Positions 17,448 to 26,195 are shown, numbered from the stretch's first letter. The stretch is DNA of 64,000 bases from JAFGMQ01 sp036733345 (GCA_036733345.1 DAINAR010000002.1:62001-126000); one strand, 5' to 3'. A program made the numbers and translations. The notes: generated by a model from the letters alone, not told the origin.

Positions 17448-17730
17448 ATTTGATATCCCTCTCAATTCGTCTTAAAAATCGATCACTCAGTCCCTTGCGT
17501 TTTCTAATAAGATCGACAGGTTTACGCAACCTGCTCTCCAAATAGATCTGAAGCCCTGCAAGAAAATCAAATCGAGCCTCAGTGAGTTCAACTAATAGAT
17601 CAACATCACTTCCAGGATCTTCAGTTCCTTTTGCATGGGATCCAAAAAGCCCTATCGAAATGACACCAAATTTCTCTCGCATATTTGCTTTCTCATTTCG
17701 AAGAAGCTCTATTATGTACTTATCTTCCAC
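17440..17730 (-). CDS. mntA: Minimal nucleotidyltransferase (MNT) antitoxin
   Basis: A 96-residue MNT-domain protein. The signature GSHAKGTEDPGSDVDLLVEL holds GSxA-x(n)-DxD, so the metal-binding aspartates are intact. In HEPN-MNT systems this enzyme AMPylates the HEPN toxin and so blocks its RNase activity. Here the HEPN partner immediately downstream is broken. The start is a GTG at 17730. The gene looks intact, so it either still has some function or has not yet decayed. Confidence 0.8.
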   Translation of the reverse strand: MEDKYIIELLRNEKANMREKFGVISIGLFGSHAKGTEDPGSDVDLLVELTEARFDFLAGLQIYLESRLRKPVDLIRKRKGLSDRFLRRIERDIKYV

Positions 17731-17816
17731 AACACATGCCTTACAACAAATAAATTAACCTAATATTGCGGTTCATCCGGTTAATGAGCATATATAGTTT
17801 TAGTCGCCATCCCTGT

Positions 17817-19880
17817 TTATTTGCTCATCCTTCTCCGTCTTATGACACGGAGGGCAGATCCGGCAAGTAAACAAGAGAGGATAATAATTCCAGGCCCTGA
17901 TATTACCGGTATAACGCATTTACAAATGAGGCCCATATCCTTATTCGGGTCATCATTGGTGAGGATGATGTTGTTGATTTGACCTGTGAGAGGATTAGCA
18001 TCCGAATTCAAAGCGTCATCCGCAAGGCGATTTAGCGGGCAAATCGTCCAGTCCTCGGGGATGCCGGAGAACTGTATGCAGTAAACTCCCGGGCCGAGGC
18101 CTGCAAACTGGTACGCGCCCGAGTTATCAGTTTCGGTCGTATCGATAACCACGCCCATGCAATCTGCATTGCTGTACAGGGTTGCCGTAATGCCCGAGAT
18201 CCCTTGCTCGCCCGGGTCCTGCATGCCATTTTCATTGGCGTCGTGCCAGACGCGATCGCCTAATATGAAAGACCCTTCCTGAAAGAAACCGAAGCTGCTT
18301 TCAATATCCACGCTGTTCGTCTGATCGAGCGAAACCGCATATGTTGTTGGAGTGAAGGGGACATTGCAAAGGCCCATGCCACCCGGATCAACCTCAACCA
18401 CATAACATACGGGATTGGCGGTCGTACCAACCTCCAGATTGATGAAAATAAAATGGCCGTCGCCTACAGTATGCATAGTGGCGATGGCTGATCCATCGCT
18501 GTTGCCGTCGCAATCAGTATCGGAGTAAAGTGATACGGCCACCAGGTTAACCCCTTCACCAAAGTTAAATGCCCGGTCTCCGTTGGCGTCGCAATACACC
18601 ACTCCGCCGATGGCACCTGGGAAATCCCCGGAGTACAGGCCCATATCATTGTTGAGATCAGAGACCTCGGCCCCAAAGTAGATGCCCTGGATCTGGCCAC
18701 CAGGGGTGGCGTCCGAATCAAGTGCATCGTCCCCGCCCTGATCTGCCGGGCTTACCGTCCAGCCCGTGAGATTTGTAAACTGTATACAGTAGGTGCCGTT
18801 GTCGAGATTACTAAAGCCATAATTCCCAAAGGCGTCGGTGATATCTGAATCGAAGGGCTCCCCGGTGCAGGTCTCGTAATATATATTGACACCGATGCCG
18901 GGGATACCTGGCTCTCCCTCATTTTGAATACCATCCTGATTGAGGTCGAGCCAGACACGGTCTCCGAGGGTGGGAGGAGGCAGGACTGGAAAGCCGATCT
19001 CCACCGTATAATCCTCCACTTCTCCATCGAGACCCTGCACGCAGGAAGGCGTCCGGGGATAGGTTCCGCTTTCATCATAAAAAACGACAACTCTCATCCG
19101 GGTCAGCCCCGGAAGGGCGTTAAGGGGAACCGTCCAGGTACCGGAAAAAATATTCGGGCGTTGCGGATCAATAATACAACTACCGCAATGCAATGAACAT
19201 CCATCATCAAATGACCCATTTCTATTATAATCGATAAAAGTAGCCACCAGGCAATTCCTTGGGCCTGCCTTGGTGCTGGTATAGGTTATTGTATAGGGAT
19301 AGGGGGACCCTGGATTCAGGGTTGTAAAAACATACTCCGTATTGTCTGTATAATCGGCTACTTGCGACATATTCATTCCGGTGTTGAGAGCAACACCGGT
19401 AATGCCGAGATCGCCATACGTCTCATCACCACTGGCCGCACAATAAACAGGATACAGGCCCATATCCATATTTGTATAGTAAGTGGATTCACTGGGGACA
19501 ACAATGGAATCGATCAAACCTGCAGGATCAGCGTCCGAGTCCAAAGTATCGTCCGCCCCCTGATTAGCCGGGCTTACGGCCATATCGGCAGGTATGTTGG
19601 AAAATTGCAGGCGGTAGGTGCCGGCCGCAAGCTCTATAAATGTGTAATTGCCCGTGGGACTGGTTTGAGTTGTTCCGACCAGGGCCCAGATCCCGCTTTC
19701 CCATACTGACAGGGTAACAATGATGCCCGGCATGCCATATTCGCCAGCATCCTGGATGCCGTCCTGGTTCGTGTCCCGCCAGACATAGTCGCCCAATGTT
19801 GCGCTGCGGGCTGCCACCGGCTGAAACAGATATACCGTTAAAAGCAAAAAAAGGGAAAATAGAATAGAAGTTTTTTTCAT
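17817..19880 (-). CDS. Secreted SdrD B-like multi-domain surface protein
   Basis: A 687-residue protein with a signal peptide (MKKTSILFSLFLLLTVYLFQ). Four prealbumin-like SdrD B domains are seen from their start motifs: TLGDYVWRDTNQDGIQD (about 28), TLGDRVWLDLNQDGIQNEGE (about 305), GGVVYCDANGDRAFNFGE (about 428) and LGDRVWHDANENGMQDPGEQ (about 543). The Asp-rich N-x-DG loops suggest calcium binding. A GEVEDYTVEI domain lies after the first. The C-terminus has a hydrophobic stretch (GPGIIILSCLLAGSALRV) followed by RRRR, which resembles an IPTL/PEP-type sorting tail or a simple membrane anchor. GGAGGG precedes the ATG. Likely exported and cell-surface attached; it stands alone between toxin-antitoxin modules. 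Confidence 0.8.
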   Translation of the reverse strand: MKKTSILFSLFLLLTVYLFQPVAARSATLGDYVWRDTNQDGIQDAGEYGMPGIIVTLSVWESGIWALVGTTQTSPTGNYTFIELAAGTYRLQFSNIPADMAVSPANQGADDTLDSDADPAGLIDSIVVPSESTYYTNMDMGLYPVYCAASGDETYGDLGITGVALNTGMNMSQVADYTDNTEYVFTTLNPGSPYPYTITYTSTKAGPRNCLVATFIDYNRNGSFDDGCSLHCGSCIIDPQRPNIFSGTWTVPLNALPGLTRMRVVVFYDESGTYPRTPSCVQGLDGEVEDYTVEIGFPVLPPPTLGDRVWLDLNQDGIQNEGEPGIPGIGVNIYYETCTGEPFDSDITDAFGNYGFSNLDNGTYCIQFTNLTGWTVSPADQGGDDALDSDATPGGQIQGIYFGAEVSDLNNDMGLYSGDFPGAIGGVVYCDANGDRAFNFGEGVNLVAVSLYSDTDCDGNSDGSAIATMHTVGDGHFIFINLEVGTTANPVCYVVEVDPGGMGLCNVPFTPTTYAVSLDQTNSVDIESSFGFFQEGSFILGDRVWHDANENGMQDPGEQGISGITATLYSNADCMGVVIDTTETDNSGAYQFAGLGPGVYCIQFSGIPEDWTICPLNRLADDALNSDANPLTGQINNIILTNDDPNKDMGLICKCVIPVISGPGIIILSCLLAGSALRVIRRRRMSK

Positions 19881-20022
19881 TTTGTCCCTCCACTCATCAT
19901 TAAGACCAAAGATTAAGAGTTCTCCTGTTTAAACGCTCCTCGTTTTTTTTGTAACACGATCTCAATTTAATAGGGCTAATTGTAGTCATGTCCCCCGAGG
20001 CATGTTGAACAGAGCTATTAGT

Positions 20023-20439
20023 TCATTTCAGGCCTTCAAATTCTGATGCCTTTTTGAGCTTATCGTCAAAGCATGAAAAGATTGTAGGGGTGGATAATTC
20101 TCTACGCAATATCAGGGCCGAGGCTAAATGAATGGAATCAAAACCTCTTAATGCATGTTTTTCTGCGAGATTACCTGCCAGGCGAATCACGGCTTCTGTC
20201 ACATTAAGGACGAGATAGTGGCTCCAGTCATTATCAAAAACCTCTTTCAAGTAATTGTACTCGTCTAACACGAACGCTCCCTCGCGAAATCTACGGGAAA
20301 AAGCAGCCCTTGCCTCGGCATATGCAATAAGTGAAGTGGCCGTAAATTTAGAAGATTGAACCAGGAGATCAATTTGCGATGAGCCATCTTCTTCAATATA
20401 TAACTTCACCAGACTGCTGGTATCAAGATATACTATCAT
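20023..20439 (-). CDS. vapC: VapC-type PIN-domain toxin
   Basis: A 138-residue PIN protein. MIVYLDTSSLVKLYIEEDG has the first D (residue 6), YAEARAAFSRRFREG the E, and LRGFDSIHLASALIL then FSCFDDKLKKAS the distal acidic residues, a pattern of the VapC subgroup paired with Phd antitoxins. Two bases separate it from the antitoxin stop. Predicted ribonuclease. Confidence 0.85.
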   Translation of the reverse strand: MIVYLDTSSLVKLYIEEDGSSQIDLLVQSSKFTATSLIAYAEARAAFSRRFREGAFVLDEYNYLKEVFDNDWSHYLVLNVTEAVIRLAGNLAEKHALRGFDSIHLASALILRRELSTPTIFSCFDDKLKKASEFEGLK

Positions 20440-20441
20440 TC

Positions 20442-20711
20442 TTATCGCCTGTCCTCAATAACAGCGTCAGATACACTCTTTCCCCTTGATTTAATTCGTA
20501 ACCGCATTCCATTCGGCTTTCCACCTGACCAGCAGGCTATGTCACGCTGAACCAGTTGAAAAACCTTTTCTTCTATTTCTTCTTTTTCAATAGGTATTAT
20601 TACAGCCATCTTCTTTTTCCGATCCGTAACAATAATTCTCTCTCCAGCTCTCACTTTCTTCATATAACGGCTCATATTTTCTTTTAATTCCCTTATACCT
20701 ATAGTTTCCAT
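20442..20711 (-). CDS. Phd/YefM-type antitoxin
   Basis: An 89-residue protein starting METIGIRELKENMSRYMKKV, the canonical Phd/YefM N-terminus (x-IGxRELK-x-N-x-S), followed by GERIIVTDRKKKMAVIIPI. The C-terminal part is variable and would bind the toxin. GGGGGTG lies just before the ATG. Antitoxin-first layout with the PIN toxin downstream. Confidence 0.85.
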   Translation of the reverse strand: METIGIRELKENMSRYMKKVRAGERIIVTDRKKKMAVIIPIEKEEIEEKVFQLVQRDIACWSGGKPNGMRLRIKSRGKSVSDAVIEDRR

Positions 20712-20771
20712 AGGTTCACCCCCTGCAATCCCTCAATGTGACTACATTATGCCAGCATGATGCCTCTTCTG

Positions 20772-21608
20772 TCAATGGTGATTGTACAGGCCCTTTCCAT
20801 TCCTTCCAGGCCTGGTCTTGAATTCACGTGCAAGTATTACGAAGAACCAGAATGAATTCAGGAAATACCTTTTAAAAAGACGCCTTGGTTCCTTCAGGAA
20901 ACGATAAAGCCATTCCATGCACATAATCCTGATAAATTTCGGGGCTCGTCTTTTGATCCCTGCATAGAACTCCGTGCTGGCGCCGAATGCCATGAACAAA
21001 GGAATATGGGACTGATTATTCTCCCGCAGGATATCAATGATGCGGAAGCTCAACATCTCCTGTTTGGGAAACCCAAGCCCAACAATGACAAAATGAGGAT
21101 TAAATCCCTGGATAACATCTGAACTTTTCCATGCTACAGATTCAAATTCATCCGAATACAACTTCATCTTAGGAGGAGAAATATACTCTACCTGATGGCC
21201 AAAGTTCTTCTCAGCCATAGTCTTTGCAATTGCAAGAGTATGCTCATCCGGACCTATAAACAGTAATCGCTTTTTGCTCACTTTTTCGAGAAGTTCCGGC
21301 AATACATCAGCTCCGGCGACAGTTCCATTAAGAGGGACTCTGAGAATCCTGGAACTCCATAAAATCGGGAACCCATCAGGAAAAATAATTGCTGACCGGG
21401 CAAGACGATTAACAATTCCAGGATTAGAATGTCTCATTTTTTCGCACTGGACAATTATGTGGGTATTGGGAGTAAAAACAAGGGGTTCAAGGCCGCTTTC
21501 ATGAGAATATTCAAACCCGCAAATTAATTCAACGGCTGTCTGAATACTTCCAGACAGAAAATTAAAACCAAAGATAGTTACAGTATTCTTATGATGGAGA
21601 TGGGTCAT
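20772..21608 (-). CDS. WecG/TagA/CpsF-family glycosyltransferase
   Basis: A 278-residue GT26 enzyme. Marks include FTPNTHIIVQCEKM, FPDGFPILWSSRIL, LLFIGPDEHTL, VIVGLGFPKQEML and FGASTEFYAGIKRRAP followed by EWLYRFLKEPRRLFKRY at the C-terminus, which anchors the enzyme at the membrane. Family members transfer N-acetylmannosamine (TagA) or its uronic acid (WecG) onto lipid-linked GlcNAc. Since WecB is encoded at 6.2 kb and no dehydrogenase for the uronic acid is seen, ManNAc is the likelier substrate. It lies 36 bases after a GT2 gene in the same operon. Confidence 0.85.
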   Translation of the reverse strand: MTHLHHKNTVTIFGFNFLSGSIQTAVELICGFEYSHESGLEPLVFTPNTHIIVQCEKMRHSNPGIVNRLARSAIIFPDGFPILWSSRILRVPLNGTVAGADVLPELLEKVSKKRLLFIGPDEHTLAIAKTMAEKNFGHQVEYISPPKMKLYSDEFESVAWKSSDVIQGFNPHFVIVGLGFPKQEMLSFRIIDILRENNQSHIPLFMAFGASTEFYAGIKRRAPKFIRIMCMEWLYRFLKEPRRLFKRYFLNSFWFFVILAREFKTRPGRNGKGLYNHH

Positions 21609-21644
21609 TGGATTATGAATAAAGATTTGAGAAAAAAGAAACTG

Positions 21645-22439
21645 TTATCTATCTTCCTCTTTAATATGCTCAGAGCGTATGCGGCAGCATACCCGAGGAA
21701 TTATCAGTTTCAAAATCTCATGAATAAGATGAAGGACAAGGAGAGTATATCTTAAAGCAAATGACTGCCCAATCACATACGCACGAATCCTATAATGTTC
21801 AAACGCCGTAATAAAAGGATGTTTTTCATGTCTCCCGCCAAGTAAAAAACAGCAGACAGGAAAATCGACCTTTACGATTTTTTTTATGTCATTAAATTCA
21901 TGCCTTTTAAGAAGCTTGGATATAAACGCATAATCCGCTCCGATCTTATAATTCTCATTATACCTCAGACCCTTTATGGAGTCTTTTTGAAAAACCATTG
22001 CCTGGTGGCGAGCAAATCCAGTAAATGAGTTAAGTTTATGCGGCCTGGCCCTTCTGTAATACTGATTATTGGAAGGCGTCACATCAATTGTGTCACCATA
22101 TATCAACGCCGGTCCGGAATTATTGTCAATAACATATGAGAGCTTCTGCAATGTATTCTCATCAAATAACCTGTCGCCACTGTTCATAAAAATGACGTAA
22201 TCACCAATGGCACTGTCAAGCCCCTTATTCATTGCATCATATATCCCGTTATCAGGTTCGGAAATAAATCTGAATCCTGCATTCTTAATCTCCCTAAGCC
22301 AGACTTTGGTACCGTCATAGGAATTGCCATCTACAACAATCCATTCATAGTTCTGGCAGGTCTGAAAAAGGATACTTTTAAAAGTCGCCTTCAGATTTGG
22401 CAAGTCATTCCTGCAAATAGTAATGATGCTGAATTTCAT
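21645..22439 (-). CDS. GT2 family glycosyltransferase
   Basis: A 264-residue GT-A glycosyltransferase with a WcaA-like look: MKFSIITICRNDLPNLKATF, then WIVVDGNSYDGT holding the first acidic residue, GIYDAMNKGLDSAIGDYVIF and MNSGDRLF, where the usual DxD is replaced by SGD as in a known subset. The C-terminus carries amphipathic helices probably touching the membrane. Its ATG overlaps the stop of the vapC gene upstream by four bases (ATGA), so it is translationally coupled to a toxin gene. Confidence 0.85.
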   Translation of the reverse strand: MKFSIITICRNDLPNLKATFKSILFQTCQNYEWIVVDGNSYDGTKVWLREIKNAGFRFISEPDNGIYDAMNKGLDSAIGDYVIFMNSGDRLFDENTLQKLSYVIDNNSGPALIYGDTIDVTPSNNQYYRRARPHKLNSFTGFARHQAMVFQKDSIKGLRYNENYKIGADYAFISKLLKRHEFNDIKKIVKVDFPVCCFLLGGRHEKHPFITAFEHYRIRAYVIGQSFALRYTLLVLHLIHEILKLIIPRVCCRIRSEHIKEEDR

Positions 22440-22840
22440 GCCGTAACCCAGTTTTCCACCTTCAATCCTTCAACCCGCCTGAACTCCTTTTCATTGTTTG
22501 TTACCAGTGCCCAACCAAGACTCAACGCATGAGCTGCAATCAGCAAATCATTGCCGCCAATCACTTCGCCCCGTTTTTCAAGGCTGGATCTTATATCTCC
22601 ATAGACAATGGCCGCCTTTTTATCAAAAGCTCGGATATCGAGCAATTCTCCCAATGCATTCAACCTCTCGACATTGGCCTTAACATGCTGACTTTTTTTA
22701 GCCCCATTCATCAACTCCGCAAAAGTAATAACGGACATGCCAAGACTGTTCGGAGGCATCAGCTCGAGCCGTCTCAAAACATTCAGTGGTTTACGTTTTA
22801 TAATGAAGATACAGATGTCCGTATCAAGCATGTATATCAT
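22436..22840 (-). CDS. vapC: VapC-type PIN-domain toxin
   Basis: A 134-residue VapC of the well-studied VapC/FitB-like type: MIYMLDTDICIFIIKRKP with D6, ITFAELMNGAKKSQ with the E, then IGGNDLLIAAHALSLG and LVTNNEKEFRRV, so all four acidic ligands are present. In characterised relatives the target is initiator tRNA. It overlaps the antitoxin stop by four bases upstream and the GT2 start by four bases downstream. Confidence 0.88.
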   Translation of the reverse strand: MIYMLDTDICIFIIKRKPLNVLRRLELMPPNSLGMSVITFAELMNGAKKSQHVKANVERLNALGELLDIRAFDKKAAIVYGDIRSSLEKRGEVIGGNDLLIAAHALSLGWALVTNNEKEFRRVEGLKVENWVTA

Positions 22841-23067
22841 AACGATTCTCTCTCCTGAACCGGAGGCTGCTGGCGACCATTTTCCATAAAATCATCGGAA
22901 ATACCGGTTAATAGTTCAAACACGCGTGCCATATTCTTTGTTTTTTTCTTTAAGACAACCTCATCTCCCCTGCGGAAAATTTCTACTTCAGGCACATCAA
23001 ACTGAAATTCTTTGGGAAGACGCACTGCCTGTGAATTTCCACTTTTAAAAATCTTTGCAGTATTCAT
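22837..23067 (-). CDS. vapB: VapB-type antitoxin (SpoVT/AbrB-like)
   Basis: A 76-residue VapB: MNTAKIFKSGNSQAVRLPKE is the classic start of this AbrB-fold family, followed by VEIFRRGDEVVLKKK and a toxin-binding tail. GGAGAGGGG precedes the ATG. A palindrome just upstream (23085-23107) is the likely operator at which the complex represses itself. Confidence 0.88.
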   Translation of the reverse strand: MNTAKIFKSGNSQAVRLPKEFQFDVPEVEIFRRGDEVVLKKKTKNMARVFELLTGISDDFMENGRQQPPVQERESL

Positions 23068-23084
23068 ATCCCCTCTCCATGCAA

Positions 23085-23107
23085 TGTATATATATTATGT
23101 ATATACA
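23085..23107. promoter_or_regulatory. Palindromic operator upstream of vapB
   Basis: TGTATATA at 23085-23092 and TATATACA at 23100-23107 are perfect inverted arms with a seven-base spacer, 18 bases before the vapB ATG. Position and symmetry fit autoregulation by the VapBC complex. Confidence 0.5.
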
Positions 23108-23203
23108 CTATACCTGTTAAATGTCAACTGCAGAGCTTATCTTTTGAAAAAATCTACTCATACCAAAGTATCAGTCATTACTATCTCGGTGCTGAAAGGT
23201 AAG

Positions 23204-23497
23204 GTCAAAGCCCTAACCTTTTAAGAGACTCCTCAAGACTATATGTTTTGCCGGATCTGATATCATCCAAACAACTTATCAGATTCTCCAAAATGCCGGA
23301 GATTTTTTCAACCCTCTATCATCTTACTAACCCAGTTGAGGATCCTTTACTGAAAAGGACGATCCGTTTCTTTCAAAGGAAAGGGGAGCATATATAGCTA
23401 TTATCAATTACCCTTGACAGGATTAACCGGATATACATGATCCTTTTTCATCCTGATATCCTGTCATATTCAATACATACCTCCCGATTGAATAATG
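23204..23497. repeat. Fused deletion copy of the 26-kb RelE/Phd region
   Basis: About 85 bases from 23204 match 26108-26195, the 3' part of the Phd-type antitoxin gene; the rest matches 26605-26821, the truncated relE and its upstream region. The switch occurs in the shared string GATTCTCCA. So this non-coding stretch is a second copy of the 26.1-26.8 kb module with about 420 bases deleted at a microhomology. It fills most of the 23068-23533 gap and encodes no intact protein. Confidence 0.75.
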
Positions 23498-23533
23498 AAA
23501 GTCTAAGGAGATAGAATCAAAAAGGAGATAATT

Positions 23534-23725
23534 ATGCTGACATTAAAAGACATTGAAAAAGAAGTCCTTTCTTTACCAAAAAATAAATATTCTGATTTTA
23601 GAAAATGGTTCTATTCTTATGATTTTGAAAATTGGGATGAGGATATAGCAAAAGATTCAATATCAGGCAAATTAGATTTTCTCATAGATGAGGCATTGGA
23701 AGAAAAAAGCCCGGGGAAAATATAA
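23534..23725 (+). CDS. Orphan addiction-module antitoxin-like protein
   Basis: A 63-residue plus-strand protein, MLTLKDIEKEVLSLPKNKYS then FRKWFYSYDFENWDEDIAKD and GKLDFLIDEALEEKSPG. This is the layout of small addiction-module antitoxins that normally end GKLDxLxxEAL and precede a RelE/ParE toxin. AAGGAG lies six bases before the ATG. No toxin follows: the next gene, four bases away, is a glycosyltransferase on the opposite strand. The module probably lost its toxin, or the antitoxin acts in trans. Confidence 0.6.
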   Translation: MLTLKDIEKEVLSLPKNKYSDFRKWFYSYDFENWDEDIAKDSISGKLDFLIDEALEEKSPGKI

Positions 23726-23728
23726 AAT

Positions 23729-24895
23729 TCACAAGACTTCCAGGAAATCGAGGATAGCGTTTTTAATACGTTCTGTATTTACTTGAAACCCATATCTCTC
23801 CGATATTATTTTTCTGCCGTTTTGAGCAAGCATTCTGCGTTTAGATGGCGACTTAAGCAACCCGATAATCTCTTTAGAAAAATCATAAGCGTTATCAGCT
23901 ATAGTTATCTCTTTGTCAGGGATCAAACCCAATCCCTCAGCCCCTAAGGATGTGCTTACAACAGGTGTTGCACAGGCAAGGGCTTCAAGTATCTTAAACC
24001 TTGTGCCACTCCCATGAAAAAGAGGTACAACAGACAGTGCAGCCTGACGCAGGTGAGGAATTATATCCGAAACCTCTCCCAGAAACCAAACATTCGGCAA
24101 CGCTCCAAATTTCTTACCAAAGATTCTGCTTCCTCGCCCAATAAGCTCAAGTCGTGCTTCTGGCAATTGCTTCTGTATTAAAGGCCATACATCTCTTATA
24201 AACCAGATCGCTCCATATTTATTCTGAAATGAATCGAAGTTCCCTGTCATTACTAAAAGATTTTCTTCTCGTTTAATATGCCTGTCATCAACATACAAAT
24301 TTTCATTCAGGTAATTTGGAATGACTAAACTTCTGCCTTCTCCAACCAAATGTCCATGATAGCGACTATCACTTTTGCTTACACTTATTAGACGATCAAA
24401 ACGCTGAAACAGAAATCTCTCATGGCAATACTGAAAAATAAAGTTTGCAAGGGCTACAAAATTTCGCCAGTTTAGAGGAAGAATTTTGGCCTGATGTTTC
24501 GGAAGCTGTGACTGTATGTTATGAGTTCCCATGATGGTCTTTGCACCGGATGATCTTACAAGAGGAACATACTGCCCCCAGTGACCGTAATCGAACCACA
24601 CCACATCGGGCCTGAATTCGTCGCAAATTCTATACAGGATATTATTCCAGTCTCTTCTTGGAAAAAAAGTATGCCAAATCTTCAGCGCCTTATTAAGATT
24701 GGATACTGGTGGAATGAGCAATTCATATATTTCCGATACCGTTTCTAATTGAGCTTCTACCTTCACCAACCTTGGAGAGAGAAGAGCAACCTGAAAATTT
24801 TCGGAAAGGCTTCTGACAATATTGTAACAGCGTATTCGTTCTCCTCCATTTAACGGCCATAAGGGTACATCAGTTACGAACAGGATCTTAACCAT
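23729..24895 (-). CDS. GT4-type glycosyltransferase (TIGR03087-like)
   Basis: A 388-residue GT-B glycosyltransferase. KILFVTDVPLWPLNGGERIR opens it, IMGTHNIQSQLPKHQAKILP and RFDRLISVSKSDSRY are in the linker zone, and LVMTGNFDSFQNKYGAIWFI, VPLFHGSGTRFKILEALACA and PVVSTSLGAEGL form the NDP-sugar domain. This resembles the sugar transferases linked to exosortase-associated polysaccharides (TIGR03087). No exosortase is visible here, so the link is only by similarity. It lies downstream of a sulfotransferase in the same direction. Confidence 0.82.
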   Translation of the reverse strand: MVKILFVTDVPLWPLNGGERIRCYNIVRSLSENFQVALLSPRLVKVEAQLETVSEIYELLIPPVSNLNKALKIWHTFFPRRDWNNILYRICDEFRPDVVWFDYGHWGQYVPLVRSSGAKTIMGTHNIQSQLPKHQAKILPLNWRNFVALANFIFQYCHERFLFQRFDRLISVSKSDSRYHGHLVGEGRSLVIPNYLNENLYVDDRHIKREENLLVMTGNFDSFQNKYGAIWFIRDVWPLIQKQLPEARLELIGRGSRIFGKKFGALPNVWFLGEVSDIIPHLRQAALSVVPLFHGSGTRFKILEALACATPVVSTSLGAEGLGLIPDKEITIADNAYDFSKEIIGLLKSPSKRRMLAQNGRKIISERYGFQVNTERIKNAILDFLEVL

Positions 24896-24903
24896 AAGCA
24901 GTA

Positions 24904-25740
24904 TTAAATATCAAAAATCAATTTAACCAGGTTATTTTCGACGTATTCCCTCTGAGATTCACTTAAAACTTCTTTATAACTGCCCGATAAATCGGAGCTT
25001 ATCGGTTCCATTACATTCCTTTTCCAGACTTCATCCTCATTTATCAACTTTTCTGCTACTTCACTGTATTTCCAGAGCATTTCTTCCTGCACTTCAATTC
25101 CCAGGAACCTGCAAATTTTTTCAATAACAGTCGAGGTGTCCCTGACCATAGACTCATACTTCACAAGGAGATGATTGTTTTTATCTTTGTATTTAAAAGA
25201 AATCTGAACATCTTTATTCCAGCGTTGAATACAGCGATTAATATCATAAATCCCTCCCCATAGCTCAGGGAATTCATGGGTTACGGCATATAAAGACGCA
25301 ACTACATCTTCTCCGTTACGCAACAAATGGATGAATCTTGCTCCTGGGACACAACTTTCTATAAAGGATAGATAATGAAGGTGCCCCGGTGTTTTTTCAA
25401 GCCAATAACTACTGTCATGCTCAAGAGCAATGGTATCTAAAGTATTTATAGCTGCTGTCACATATTGTCTTATAAAGAAGGGCCGTCTGGGCAAATCATT
25501 TTTCATCCTGCTGTTACCGGTTTTATCCAGAAATGACTCAAATTGGCGGCACATTTCAGGAGAAACAATACTCAATTTCGTCAGTATTCTGCCGCGCCAT
25601 GTTCGGCCGGTGGATACGAGCAAATGCGTTTCAGGGAATGATGCAATCTGCGGATGGGCTGCAAGCAGGCTCTGCAGCAGAGTCGTGCCTGAACGAGGGC
25701 AGCCGACCAGAAAAACCCTCCCTTTTATATTTCCTGTCAT
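24904..25740 (-). CDS. PAPS-dependent sulfotransferase
   Basis: A 278-residue sulfotransferase (Sulfotransfer_1/3 clan). The 5'-phosphosulfate loop is FLVGCPRSGTTLLQSLLAAH at about residues 10-29 and the 3'-phosphate-binding motif is LLRNGEDVVASLY at about 140. It transfers sulfate from PAPS, probably to a sugar hydroxyl of the glycan made here (inference). It ends eight bases before the GT4 gene, so the two are likely co-transcribed. It is one of four sulfotransferases in the locus. Confidence 0.87.
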   Translation of the reverse strand: MTGNIKGRVFLVGCPRSGTTLLQSLLAAHPQIASFPETHLLVSTGRTWRGRILTKLSIVSPEMCRQFESFLDKTGNSRMKNDLPRRPFFIRQYVTAAINTLDTIALEHDSSYWLEKTPGHLHYLSFIESCVPGARFIHLLRNGEDVVASLYAVTHEFPELWGGIYDINRCIQRWNKDVQISFKYKDKNNHLLVKYESMVRDTSTVIEKICRFLGIEVQEEMLWKYSEVAEKLINEDEVWKRNVMEPISSDLSGSYKEVLSESQREYVENNLVKLIFDI

Positions 25741-25797
25741 TAAAATCCTTTTTAATAGCCAATACAGAAGATAATAAAGAAAAATACACTAAGGATG

Positions 25798-26112
25798 TCA
25801 ATGATCTATTATCCCTAATTTCAGGAGCTTTTTAGCAATCTTGTAGATATCCTTCTGATCACCTTCTCTTATGGCTGCTGATAAAATCCACACAAGATCA
25901 GGGTCGTTTTCTATTTTAAAAATAACACGGTATCTTCCTGAAGCGTATATTGAGAGAAAACCAGCCAATTTCTTCACCAGGGCTTTGCCTTGCTTTTCAG
26001 GATCAACAGCAAGACCTGCAATACGATCCAGGATTGAAGACTGAGTCCATTTATCCGATATTTTTTCAATAAGAGACAGGCATGTTTCTGTAATCTTTAT
26101 TTTATATGTCAA
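25798..26112 (-). CDS. RelE/ParE-superfamily toxin
   Basis: A 104-residue protein with the RelE/ParE fold signature: short N-terminal strand TYKIKITETCLSLI, two helices, then GKALVKKLAGFLSIYASGRY and RVIFKIENDPDLVWILSAAI. Members cleave mRNA on the ribosome (RelE) or poison gyrase (ParE). The ATG overlaps the antitoxin stop by four bases. The C-terminus (REGDQKDIYKIAKKLL) is longer than in the shortest RelE proteins. Confidence 0.72.
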   Translation of the reverse strand: MTYKIKITETCLSLIEKISDKWTQSSILDRIAGLAVDPEKQGKALVKKLAGFLSIYASGRYRVIFKIENDPDLVWILSAAIREGDQKDIYKIAKKLLKLGIIDH

Positions 26113-26195
26113 AGTCCTAACCTTTTAAGAGACTCCTCAAGACTATATGTTCTGCCGGATTTGATATCATCCAAACCCCTTCTCAGATTCTCCAT
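26108..26195. repeat. Source segment 1 of the 23.2-kb deletion copy
   Basis: Matches 23204 onward at nearly every position, for example CCTAACCTTTTAAGAGACTC. It covers the 3' end of the Phd-type antitoxin gene. Confidence 0.75.
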
